Below are positions 41,105-49,900 of a stretch of DNA of 64,000 nt, piece by piece. The position numbers and the translations under genes are program-made. The DNA comes from an uncultured Devosia sp. (lineage in GTDB: Bacteria; Pseudomonadota; Alphaproteobacteria; Rhizobiales; Devosiaceae). The stretch lies in the NCBI RefSeq assembly GCF_963517015.1, contig NZ_CAUQDV010000002.1:186001-250000 (forward strand), written 5' to 3'. Position 1 is the first letter of the stretch. Each line of letters begins with the position of its first letter. The notes below the pieces were generated by a model, which worked only from the letters and a program-made list of their open reading frames with translations, did not search any database and had not been told where the DNA came from.

Positions 41105-42205
41105 TCACCAGGCAAAGGCGGAACGGCGCCGCAGCAGAATCCAGAGGAAGAATGGACCACCGAAAGCGGCCGTCACGATGCCGATCGGCAGTTCGGCGGG
41201 TGCAACGATGGTGCGACTGATGGCATCGGCCATGAGGAGGAATGTCGCGCCGAGCAAGGCCGTGGCTGGAAGGAGGTAGCGGTGATCGGGCCCGATCACG
41301 AGGCGCAGCAGATGCGGCACGACAATGCCGACAAAACCGATGCCGCCGCTGACCGCCACTGAAGCGCCGGTTGCCGCAGCAACCGAGACAATCGTGAGGA
41401 TCTTGAACTTCTGCACCTGCAGGCCAAGATGGGCGGCCGTCGCCTCCCCCAAAGTCAGGGCATTGAGGCCCTTGGACAGGAATGACGCGACAAGCAGGGC
41501 TATGGCAATGATCGGACCGGCAGCCGCGATTTTGATCCAGGTGGCACCGGCGAGCGAGCCGAGCCCCCAGAAAGTCAGGTCGCGCAATTGCGCATCGGTC
41601 GCGATATAGACCAGTACCCCGGAGATTGCGCCGGCCAGGGCGCCGATGGCGATACCGGCCAAAAGCATGGTGGCAATGGCCGTTTGTCCGCCGCGCGTAG
41701 CGACGCGATAGAGGATAGCGGTGGTCAGCAGACCACCACCAAAGGCAGCGATCGGCAGCGCGAATATGCCCAGTGCCTGGGTGAAGGGCGCGAGCGCAGT
41801 GGTCCCGAGCACGATGATGAAGATGGCGCCCAGTGCCGAGCCGCTCGATACGCCCACCAGGCCCGGGTCAGCCAGCGGGTTGCGGAACAGGCCCTGCATC
41901 AGCAGCCCCGAGACGGCCAGCCCTGCCCCGATCAGCACGCCCAGCAACATGCGCGGCAGGCGGATGTTGTAGATGACCGCCTGGTCGCGGGCAAACTGGG
42001 CGCCGTCTTCGGGCACATGGCCGATCCACGAACCGATGATGGCCCAGGCCGATGCGCCGGAAGCACCCGTGGTCATGGACAGGACCATGGCCACGAGCAG
42101 GCCAAAGGCGAGCGCGATGACGGCAATGCGGCCAAGATGACTGCGATCACCCGCCTCGCGCCGGGGCGCGGCAGATTCGGAAAGGAGCATCGTGCTGGCC
42201 GCCAT
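41105..42205 (-). CDS. hmuU: Haem ABC transporter permease HmuU
   Basis: FecCD/BtuC-type inner-membrane permease of 366 residues with about ten helices. Landmarks: RLPRMLLGVLIGAGLAVSGL near residue 85, GLFRNPLADPGLVGVSSGSA (the classical NPLADPxLxGxSxGA motif), and GFVGIVVPHLLRLVIGPDHR near 295. It pairs with HmuV and receives haem from HmuT. The gap to hmuT is 9 bp. Assignment to haem rather than iron siderophores follows from hmuS and hmuP in the same operon. Confidence 0.95.
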   Translation of the reverse strand: MAASTMLLSESAAPRREAGDRSHLGRIAVIALAFGLLVAMVLSMTTGASGASAWAIIGSWIGHVPEDGAQFARDQAVIYNIRLPRMLLGVLIGAGLAVSGLLMQGLFRNPLADPGLVGVSSGSALGAIFIIVLGTTALAPFTQALGIFALPIAAFGGGLLTTAILYRVATRGGQTAIATMLLAGIAIGALAGAISGVLVYIATDAQLRDLTFWGLGSLAGATWIKIAAAGPIIAIALLVASFLSKGLNALTLGEATAAHLGLQVQKFKILTIVSVAAATGASVAVSGGIGFVGIVVPHLLRLVIGPDHRYLLPATALLGATFLLMADAISRTIVAPAELPIGIVTAAFGGPFFLWILLRRRSAFAW

Positions 42206-42214
42206 GGTCGTCTC

Positions 42215-43087
42215 CTAGTGCGCGGGAGTGCCGTAGAGCAGGTCGGCCAGTTCATTGGCCGCTGCAGCGGTACGGGGGCCGAAGCCGAGGAGATAGGCGC
42301 CATCCAGACGATAGATGGCCTTGTTCTGACCAGCCGGGGTCAGGGCGATCGCGGGGTGGGCCAGCAGTTCGGCATCGTTGGCGCCGTGGTCGCCACCGCG
42401 GTCCATCATGACGATGGCATCGGGCGCAGCTTCGGTGATGGCCTCTTCGGAGAGCGCCTTGTAGCCTTCGTAGTCGTCTATGACATTGACCGCGCCGGAC
42501 AGCTCGATCATGCCATTGGCGGCCGTGCCAGTGCCCGAAGCCTGGATCTGCCCGCCCTGGTTGGAGAGGATGAACAGCACGCGCTTGGGCTCAGGGACCG
42601 CGGCATTGCGTTCGGCGAGCGTTGCGAACTCGCCTTCGAGCTTGGTCGCAAGCGCTTCGGCTTTGTCTTCCACGCCCAGGACTTGACCGACTGCGCGAAC
42701 CTTGGTGATCACGCCCTCGGGCGAATGGCTCTCGGGCACGGTCTGGTATTCGACACCGGCATGCGACAGAACTTCGAGCGCGTCTGGTGGGCCGCTGCCT
42801 TCGATGACCAGCAGCGCCGTCGGGCTGACCGACAGCACGCCTTCAGGCGCCAACTGGCGCATGTAGCCGACGTCGGGCAGCGCGTTGACCGCCTCTGGAT
42901 AGGTCGCGGTCTGGTCGCGGGCGATCAGCTTACCCTCCTCGCCCAGCTCATAGATGATCTCGGTCAGCGAACCGCCGATGGAAACCAGCTTGGATGTGTC
43001 GGCGAATTCATGCAGGTCCTGTGCCAGGGCGGCACTGGAAAGCGTCAGGGCTGCGGCAAGTGCGGCGGAACAGATTGCGAAGCGCAT
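42215..43087 (-). CDS. hmuT: Haem-binding periplasmic protein HmuT
   Basis: Periplasmic haem-binding protein of 290 residues. Signal peptide MRFAICSAALAAALTLSSAALA, then the TroA-like fold: KLVSIGGSLTEIIYELGEEG, then ARDQTATYPEAVNALPDVGY (with the Tyr region that ligates haem in homologues), LRQLAPEGVLSVSPTALLVI and RLDGAYLLGFGPRTAAAANE near the end. I chose the ATG at 43087 because GAGG is properly spaced; an ATG at 43093 would place it too close. It lies 8 bp after hmuS. Confidence 0.93.
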   Translation of the reverse strand: MRFAICSAALAAALTLSSAALAQDLHEFADTSKLVSIGGSLTEIIYELGEEGKLIARDQTATYPEAVNALPDVGYMRQLAPEGVLSVSPTALLVIEGSGPPDALEVLSHAGVEYQTVPESHSPEGVITKVRAVGQVLGVEDKAEALATKLEGEFATLAERNAAVPEPKRVLFILSNQGGQIQASGTGTAANGMIELSGAVNVIDDYEGYKALSEEAITEAAPDAIVMMDRGGDHGANDAELLAHPAIALTPAGQNKAIYRLDGAYLLGFGPRTAAAANELADLLYGTPAH

Positions 43088-43095
43088 GATCATCC

Positions 43096-44148
43096 TCAGG
43101 CTGCGTTGGAACTGTTGTGGAGCGGCAGGCGCTCGACCGTGCTGCGCCAGGCGCTGCGCTCATCGACGCCCTCCTCGCGATGGCCGAAGAACTGAATGAT
43201 CAGCTCGCGATTGGCGTCATAGAGTTCGACCGAGGTCACATGGCCGTCGGCTGTTGGCTTGCGGACGGCCCAGGCCGAGACCACCTGATCGAGCCGGAGA
43301 TGCATGTGGAAGGTGTCGTCCATCACATTGAGCCAAGGACCCATCGGCTTGACCGTGGTGATCGGGCCGGCGTGAATCTGAATACAACCCTGGCTGCCGA
43401 CGAAGATCATGATCGGCAGGTCCGTGCCGGCAACACTGTCGAACAGGCCCTGCACCGCAGCGTGGTCAAGCTGCCAGGCATAGTCCTCGCCGACCATTTC
43501 CAGCGCCTGCAGGCGTGGGAGGTTGTGCTTCTTGAGAAGGCCAAAAAATTGGTGGGTATCGGTCATTGCCGACCAGCTCTCACGCAGCGCTTCGGTGGCG
43601 GCGGGTTCGCCCAAGACGACGGGGACGGCTGGACTGACCGTGACCGTGTCGTGCTGCTCGGCGTGTCGCAGATTGGCCACGAGGATGTTCCAGGCTTCGA
43701 CGTTGGTTGCCGGCCGGGCATGCACCTTATGCACGGCGTCGCCTTGCGCGTCGAAAAACTGCAGTGACCGTTTGACCGCGCCATCTTCACCGGCCTTTTC
43801 CACGGCAAAGCCGGATGCCCAGCGCGACGGGAATATGCGCAGGTCGATCTGCTCTCCCAGCACCATGGAGGCCATCGGGCCGATCACCACCTTTTCGTAG
43901 GGACCGATTTTCTCGTGCACGGCGCTTTCATTGCGGGTCAGTGCCATGACCTCGCCAACGGCCGTCAGGCCATTGAGCAGGACTTCGATATCGACGTTGA
44001 GCCGAATCGCGGATCGGCCAACCTCTGCCGCGACGAGTTCGGCTTCGGAGATCGAATGGATCCGCGCGAAATCGCGTTCGCGCATCTCGGGATGCAGCGC
44101 GCGCAGGCGGCGGATTTCGTCAGGGGATTTGGTCTCAACTGCGGTCAC
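43096..44148 (-). CDS. hmuS: Cytoplasmic haem-degrading/trafficking protein HmuS
   Basis: A 350-residue HemS/HmuS/ChuX-type protein of two similar halves. The first opens PDEIRRLRALHPEMRERDFA, with EVMALTRNESAVHEKIGPYE (the conserved xxTRNxxxVHE segment) and LRIFPSRWASGFAV. The second half repeats this: VMIFVGSQGCIQIHAGPITT and NVMDDTFHMHLRLDQVVSAW. It binds haem delivered by HmuUV and releases iron or passes haem on. It is downstream of hmuP and upstream of hmuT. Confidence 0.95.
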   Translation of the reverse strand: MTAVETKSPDEIRRLRALHPEMRERDFARIHSISEAELVAAEVGRSAIRLNVDIEVLLNGLTAVGEVMALTRNESAVHEKIGPYEKVVIGPMASMVLGEQIDLRIFPSRWASGFAVEKAGEDGAVKRSLQFFDAQGDAVHKVHARPATNVEAWNILVANLRHAEQHDTVTVSPAVPVVLGEPAATEALRESWSAMTDTHQFFGLLKKHNLPRLQALEMVGEDYAWQLDHAAVQGLFDSVAGTDLPIMIFVGSQGCIQIHAGPITTVKPMGPWLNVMDDTFHMHLRLDQVVSAWAVRKPTADGHVTSVELYDANRELIIQFFGHREEGVDERSAWRSTVERLPLHNSSNAA

Positions 44149-44156
44149 GATAGGGC

Positions 44157-44321
44157 CTACTTGGTAAGAATGAGCTTGTCTTGTCGGGTGATGCGCAGCC
44201 GGTACGGCGCGCCGCGATGCACGATCGTCACCTCTTCCCCTCCGGCGAACAGCTCTTCACTCGTCACATGACGAGTTTGAGTGCTTTCAGCCGAGTTCTC
44301 CGGCAAGGGCTTGTCAGGCAT
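44157..44321 (-). CDS. hmuP: Haemin uptake protein HmuP (HemP family)
   Basis: A 54-residue HemP/HmuP protein. The diagnostic C-terminus is VTSEELFAGGEEVTIVHRG then YRLRITRQDKLILTK. In Bradyrhizobium and Ensifer, HmuP is a small regulator that helps switch on the haem receptor gene in response to haem and iron status. The ATG at 44321 fits the family length; the ribosome binding site is weak. First gene of the hmuPSTUV-exbBD-tonB operon, divergent from hmuR, with a 24-bp palindrome in the gap. Confidence 0.9.
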   Translation of the reverse strand: MPDKPLPENSAESTQTRHVTSEELFAGGEEVTIVHRGAPYRLRITRQDKLILTK

Positions 44322-44349
44322 AGTAAATTTCCATCTGCCTCCGATGATG

Positions 44350-44373
44350 AAATGTGGCGGACCTGCCACATTT
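44350..44373. promoter_or_regulatory. 24-bp palindrome in the hmuP-hmuR gap, candidate iron/haem operator
   Basis: AAATGTGGC (44350-44358) and GCCACATTT (44365-44373) are perfect 9-bp arms around GGACCT. It lies between the divergent hmuP operon and hmuR, 29 bp from the hmuP start. It does not match the Irr (ICE) or RirA patterns I know, so HmuP or another factor may bind it. It could also form a hairpin in the hmuP leader. Confidence 0.6.
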
Positions 44374-44507
44374 TCGACACCAGAAAACTTGACTCCCATA
44401 GACATATTATTTACAGCCCGCAATAGGTGATCGACAAACTCATAATTCGATCCGGCAAGCCAGCATCAGCCAGCCAGCCACAACAATTCACTGACTGGAG
44501 ACTTCGA

Positions 44508-46628
44508 ATGGGGCTGGTTAAGTCGCGTACCGCGACCCTGATGGGCGGCGTGGCGCTTGCAATCGTGGCGGCGCAAGGCGTTGCTGCTCAGAACGTCAAC
44601 GCAACCAATGTGACGCTGCTGGAACGCCTGGTGATCGGCGCAGGCGCACCGAAGGTGGCGATCGATACGCCGCAGGCTGTGACGGTGGTTAGCCAGGAAG
44701 ACATCGATGCGCAGCAGGCAATGACCACAGGTGAAGTGCTCGACGGCGTTCCCGGCATCACCATGATCGGCTCCGAGCGACTCTTTGGCGAAAGCTTCAA
44801 TATTCGCGGCATTGGTACGGCGGAAACCTCGGGCGATGAAGCCCGCATCGCCATAACTGTCGATGGCGCCAAGAAGTTCTACGAGCAATATCGCATGGGT
44901 TCGTTCTTCTCCGATCCCGAACTCTATAAGCAGGTCGAAGTGCTGCGCGGTCCGGCGTCCTCAACGCTTTATGGCGCTGGCGCCATGGGCGGCGTGATCA
45001 ACTTCACCACCAAGGATGCTTCAGACTTCATCGCCGATGGCAACACCGGCGCGTTCCGGGTCAAGAGCACATACGATTCCAATGGTGACGGCACTCTTGT
45101 CTCGGGCGTACTGGCGCACCGCATCAACGAAACATTTGAGGTCTTGGCCGCCGGCAATTTCCGCCGCTCTGACCTCATGGATCTGGCAAATGGCGGCGAA
45201 TTGGTCGGCTCGGCCTTTGAAGCCTGGTCGGGCCTGATCAAGGGCACAATGCACCTTGATGACGACCAGACCGTCCGCCTGTCCTACCAGCGCTGGAACA
45301 GCGATGCTGACGATCAGGCCTATGCCCAGACCGGAACTGTTATCGCTTCATCGCCATTCAGTGACTTTGGTCGCATCGACCGCACGGTTGACGATCAGAC
45401 CGCTGTACTTGGCTACGAGAACAAATTCTCTGACAACGATATGCTCGACCTGAAACTGCAGCTGTCCTATTCGGACACCAGTGTTGAGCAGACCAATCCC
45501 AGCACGACCACGACGGCCACCATTGCTCCGGCGGACTATGGCTATAAGACCTACCAGTTCAACGGCAGCAATACGTCGACCTTCACTGGAGACAATTGGG
45601 TCAACTACCTGACTTATGGCATTCAAGCCAGCTATCAGGATCGTGTTGGGCTTCTCAAGAATGGCGGCCTGATCACGACGCATCCGGAAGGTACGTCGAG
45701 CAATATTGGCATTTTTGTCCAGTCCGAGCACACTATCAACGATGCCCTGACCATCATTGGCGGCGCACGTGGCGATTTTGCCAGCCTCAATCCAAGCTCA
45801 GCCTTGCCGGTGAATAAGGAAAGCGACGACTTTGCTTTCTCGCCGAAGCTGGCGACCATCTATGATTTCAATGAGAATTTCAGTGTCTTCGGGTCGGTTG
45901 CCCACACCGAACGCATGCCGACGCTCGATGAAATGTACCAGTACAATCCAACGCCACGTGGTCCCACAAGTCCAATCCGTACGGCCAGCCTCGATTTGAC
46001 CAAGGAGCAATCAAATAATTTCGAGATCGGCTTCAGCACCCAGGCCGGCGACATTCTGACCAGCGGCGATACCTTTGGTCTTAAGACCACGGGGTTTTAC
46101 AATGACATTACCGATGGCATTGCCGTGAATCCAACGACGACGAACGGCTTGCCATATTTCGTCAACATCGCTGCAATGCGCATCTGGGGCGTAGAGATCG
46201 AAGCCGCCTATGACAGCGACTATGTTTTCGGTCGACTGGCCTATACTTTCACCCGCGGTGAATATGGCTCTGATGTCTCGGCAACGCTCCGTGAAGGCAT
46301 GGATATCGAGTCACTGCCGCAGGACCGCGTCGTTGCAACTCTGGGCGGCCGCATGCCTGAGTATGATCTTGAGTTTGGCACTAAGGTGACTGTCGCTGCT
46401 GACCCACTGGTTGCAGTCGCTACCGTTCCGGCTACTGCCAAGCCTGATGGTTGGGCCACGATGGACCTCTTCGCCAGCTGGAAGCCGCAGAGCGGACCAA
46501 TGGAAGGCCTCACCGCCACCTTCGGTATCGACAATGTCTTCAATGCCGACTACCGCGAAAACCTGTCCATGGACCGCTCCAAGGGCCGCACCTTCAAACT
46601 GACACTGGCCAAACAGTTCGACTACTAA
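44508..46628 (+). CDS. hmuR: TonB-dependent outer-membrane haem receptor HmuR
   Basis: Outer-membrane receptor of 706 residues. Signal peptide GLVKSRTATLMGGVALAIVA to residue ~27. A plug domain (about 45-160) includes VTVVSQEDIDAQQAMTTGEV, DGVPGITMIG, FNIRGIGTAETSGDEARIAI and VLRGPASSTLYGAGAMGGVI. A 22-strand barrel ends with DNVFNADYRENLSMDRSKGR and the terminal aromatic FDY required for barrel assembly. HTERMPTLDEMYQ corresponds in position to the FRAP box of haem receptors. The ATG at 44508 follows GGAG and opens the signal peptide. Divergent from hmuPSTUV-exbBD-tonB, which supports haem as the ligand. A strong terminator follows. Confidence 0.94.
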   Translation: MGLVKSRTATLMGGVALAIVAAQGVAAQNVNATNVTLLERLVIGAGAPKVAIDTPQAVTVVSQEDIDAQQAMTTGEVLDGVPGITMIGSERLFGESFNIRGIGTAETSGDEARIAITVDGAKKFYEQYRMGSFFSDPELYKQVEVLRGPASSTLYGAGAMGGVINFTTKDASDFIADGNTGAFRVKSTYDSNGDGTLVSGVLAHRINETFEVLAAGNFRRSDLMDLANGGELVGSAFEAWSGLIKGTMHLDDDQTVRLSYQRWNSDADDQAYAQTGTVIASSPFSDFGRIDRTVDDQTAVLGYENKFSDNDMLDLKLQLSYSDTSVEQTNPSTTTTATIAPADYGYKTYQFNGSNTSTFTGDNWVNYLTYGIQASYQDRVGLLKNGGLITTHPEGTSSNIGIFVQSEHTINDALTIIGGARGDFASLNPSSALPVNKESDDFAFSPKLATIYDFNENFSVFGSVAHTERMPTLDEMYQYNPTPRGPTSPIRTASLDLTKEQSNNFEIGFSTQAGDILTSGDTFGLKTTGFYNDITDGIAVNPTTTNGLPYFVNIAAMRIWGVEIEAAYDSDYVFGRLAYTFTRGEYGSDVSATLREGMDIESLPQDRVVATLGGRMPEYDLEFGTKVTVAADPLVAVATVPATAKPDGWATMDLFASWKPQSGPMEGLTATFGIDNVFNADYRENLSMDRSKGRTFKLTLAKQFDY

Positions 46629-46660
46629 GGTCTTCCGACCGATCCCATGCCCAGATCACG

Positions 46661-46692
46661 ACGCCCGCTCTTTCGAGCGGGCGTTTCTTTTT
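46661..46692 (+). terminator. Rho-independent terminator of hmuR
   Basis: ACGCCCGCTC (46661-46670) and GAGCGGGCGT (46675-46684) form a perfect 10-bp stem with loop TTTC, followed by TTCTTTTT. It isolates hmuR from the giant gene downstream. Confidence 0.95.
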
Positions 46693-46889
46693 GCGTTGTC
46701 ATCCTGTGGGCCGTTAAGAAATTCCGCCAACTGCCGGGCGCCTCCGATCGGCAATATTGCCGCAACCAATAAACTTCAATTCAACTACCATGCCTGCCCG
46801 AATAGCCCCGGAAACCACCCTAGCCGCTTCCTCAAAACATCTCGAATTTGTAACGATCTAACAGGCTTGCGGCGTGTTTAGTCTTTGGA
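46693..46889 (+). other. Intergenic stretch upstream of the giant Ig-like gene
   Basis: No gene seen. It presumably holds the promoter of the giant gene. A perfect 14-bp palindrome CGGCAATATTGCCG lies at 46749-46762. I cannot pick a convincing -35/-10 pair by eye. Confidence 0.4.
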
Positions 46890-46914
46890 CGTGACTGGAA
46901 TTATTCCTGTCACG
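46890..46914. promoter_or_regulatory. 25-bp near-perfect palindrome before the giant Ig-like gene
   Basis: CGTGACTGGAAT (46890-46901) and ATTCCTGTCACG (46903-46914) are 12-nt arms with one mismatch, centred on T46902. It ends 15 bp before the strong GGGAGGG ribosome binding site. It could be an operator or a hairpin in the leader. Confidence 0.5.
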
Positions 46915-46989
46915 GGAGGGATTTGACAGGGAGGGCCGCTTTTGCTGGCTCGATGGATCAGGCTCTGCGGCGAGCCTATCTCGGCAAGG

Positions 46990-49900
46990 ATGAAGCGCGT
47001 TTTGCGCCCCTTCTTTGCGTGTGCCATCGCCAATCTCAAAACCCTCGTCATCAAGCTGTCGACCGCCTCCCTGCTGCCCGTTCTGGTCGCCGCCAGCTTT
47101 GTCGCCCCGTCCACGCCGGCCTATGCCATTTCCAACGGTTGCGCGGCGGTCAATGCCGGTGGTCTGGACCAGATTGGTGCGTCCTTGCTGGCCAACAAAT
47201 CGGTCACTGGCGCCTTCTACGCCGGGGATGTTCTGACGATGACCTTTTCGTCGTCCGCCGCCCTGCCCCTTTCGGTGGTGACACTCTCGACCACGGGCTC
47301 TCAACGGCAGACTAGCTCGCTTGAGCTGCCGCTGCTGGGTACCGGCCCCTACGCCCGCTCGCTGACGATTGCCGGCAATGGTACGACGACCGGGGCGGAA
47401 GCCGGGATTCTGGCGCTCGGCGCTCTTTTGGGGGTGACGATCAACCTGACGGTTCGTTGTACCGGGGTCGTTGGCCCCACCACGACAACGCTCACCTCGG
47501 CGCCCAATCCCAGCGTTGTGGGACAGAGCGCAGTGTTTGCGGCAACGGTCGCCACGCCAGCCGGTTCGGGCCAGACACCCAATGGCAATGTGACGTTCAA
47601 TATTGGCGGCACCAATTATGGTCCGGTGGCGCTCAATGCCAGCGGTATTGCCACCTATTCGACGAGTGCCCTGCCACCCGGAAGTTATGCCGCCACAGCA
47701 AGCTATGCCGGCAACAGCAATTTTGTCGCGAGCACCGGGTTGCTGGCCTCGCCACAGGTGGTCGGTCGCGCCAACACGACGACAGCGGTCACTGCTTCCG
47801 CCAGTCCCACATTTGGCAGTCCGGTGACCTTCACGGCCACGACCGCCGCCGTTTCACCGGGCGGCGGCACACCAGCCGGCAGCATCATCTTCACCATCGG
47901 CGGGGTAGACCAGAGCCCGGTCACCCTCAGCAATGGTACGGCAACGATCACGCGACCCAACCTGCCAGCGGGCGTCACATCGGTCGCGGCGCGCTATGAT
48001 GCCACGACCAGTTACAATGCCAGCTCCGGCACGCTGAGCGGCGGGGTGACAGTTGCCCCAGCAACCACGACCACCACATTGAGCGGACCCGGCTCGGTCG
48101 CTTTCGGCACCACGCCAACCATTACCGCCGCTGTCGCTGGCGCAGGGGGAACGCCAACCGGCACGGTCGTCTTCACTGTGGACGGGGTGGCGCGGCCGGC
48201 GGCGACACTGTCTTCGGGCGCGGCGACAATCACCCTGCCCGGTCTCAGCGTCGGCACGCATACTGTTTCGGCCGCTTATTCCGGCGCGACAAGCTATGGA
48301 ACCAGTACAGGATCGCTGGGTGGCGGCCAGATCGTCACAGCAGCGCCAACAACTCTTGCCGTGGCCGCCTCTCCCAGCACCGGCATCTACGGTGGATCGA
48401 GCACATTCACCGCCTCGGTTACCTCCGCGGCCGGCGTACCGACAGGCAATGTGATCTTTACCGTTGATGGCGTCGCGCAGGCACCGATCGCGCTGGCGGG
48501 CGGTACGGCGTCGTTCACCAGCAACAGCCTGTCCGTAGGCTCACATACGGTCAGCGCCAGCTATCAGGGCGCCACCAATTTCCTCGCAAGCTCGGGCGCA
48601 CTGGCAGTCTCCTATGCTGTTGGCCGGGCGACGCCTTCCGTGGCGGTAACCAGCTCTGCCAATCCGGCTGTGACCGGTCAGGCGATACAGTTGACCGCAA
48701 ATGTGACTGCAAGTTCCGGCACGCCGAGCGGCGAGGTCGTGTTCACGGTGGACGGGGTCGCCCGGCCAGCCACTCTGCTTAACAATGGCAGCGCCACGCT
48801 GTCCCTGCCGAGCCTTTCCGTGGGCGACCACACGGTCTCGGTGCGCTACGCTGGCGATGCCAATTTCGTCGAGCGCACCAGCACGCTGGGTGGCGGGCAA
48901 AAGGTCAATCCCGGCAATACAGCGCTGACGCTCACCACCAGCAGCGCGAGCGCCGCCTATGGTGCGCCGGTCACCATCACGGCCAATGTCGCGGCGGCCG
49001 GTCCCGCTTCGGGCACCCCCGGCGGCCAGGTGGTCTTTCTCGTCGATGGCGCCGCGCAACCCGCAACCACACTATCCAATGGGCAGGCACAGCTGGTCCT
49101 GAACAGCCTGGCGCCCGGAGCCCATTCCATTTCCGTGGCCTACCAGGGGTCGGGTGACTTCAACGCCAGCACCGCCAGCCTGTCCGGTGGGGTAAGCGTC
49201 AGCGCCGCGACGACGACCACAAGCATCGCGCTCGACACTGCCGCAATCAGCTATGGTCAGGCCGCGCGCGTCACAGCAACAGTGACAGCCGCATCGGGTC
49301 GCCCCGCTGGTCAGATCGTCTATACCATCAATGGCGTGGCCCGGCCCGCCGTCGCCCTGGTGGATGGCGTCGCCGCGCTTGATCTTGGCGGATTGGCTGC
49401 CGGCAACTACACGATCTCGGCGGCCTATGGTGGATCGGCCAATCATGTGGCCAGCACATCGGGCACAACTCAGCTGGTGGTCGGTCCTGCGGCAACGCAG
49501 CTGGCTGTCACGGCGAGCAGCCATAGCGTGCGGTACGGCGATCCGGTAACCTTCAGCGCAGGCCTGACGTCGGCTGGCGGCACGCCTTCTGGCTCAATCG
49601 AGTTTTTCGCAGGCAGCACGTCCCTGGGAACGGTGCCACTGGTGGGTGGCAAGGCGACGCTGACAGTGTCCAGCCTGGCGGTCGGGACGCCGGCCATCTC
49701 GGCGCGCTACGCCGGCAATAGCAATTTCGCAGCTTCGACAGGGTCAGTTGCGTCCTTTGCGGTGACCGGTCGCGTGCCGGACATGTCGGTCAGCGTCTCG
49801 CCGAGTTCGATTGCCTACGGGCAGAATCTCACCGCGACGATTTCGGTCTCCAGCACAGCCGGCACGCCGCAAGGCAATATTGTCCTGACTGTGGGCGATC

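Noticed and set aside
44457..44482. CAGC/CAGCC short repeats in the hmuR leader as a phase-variation tract
   Set aside because: Only about three imperfect copies; too few to expect slippage.
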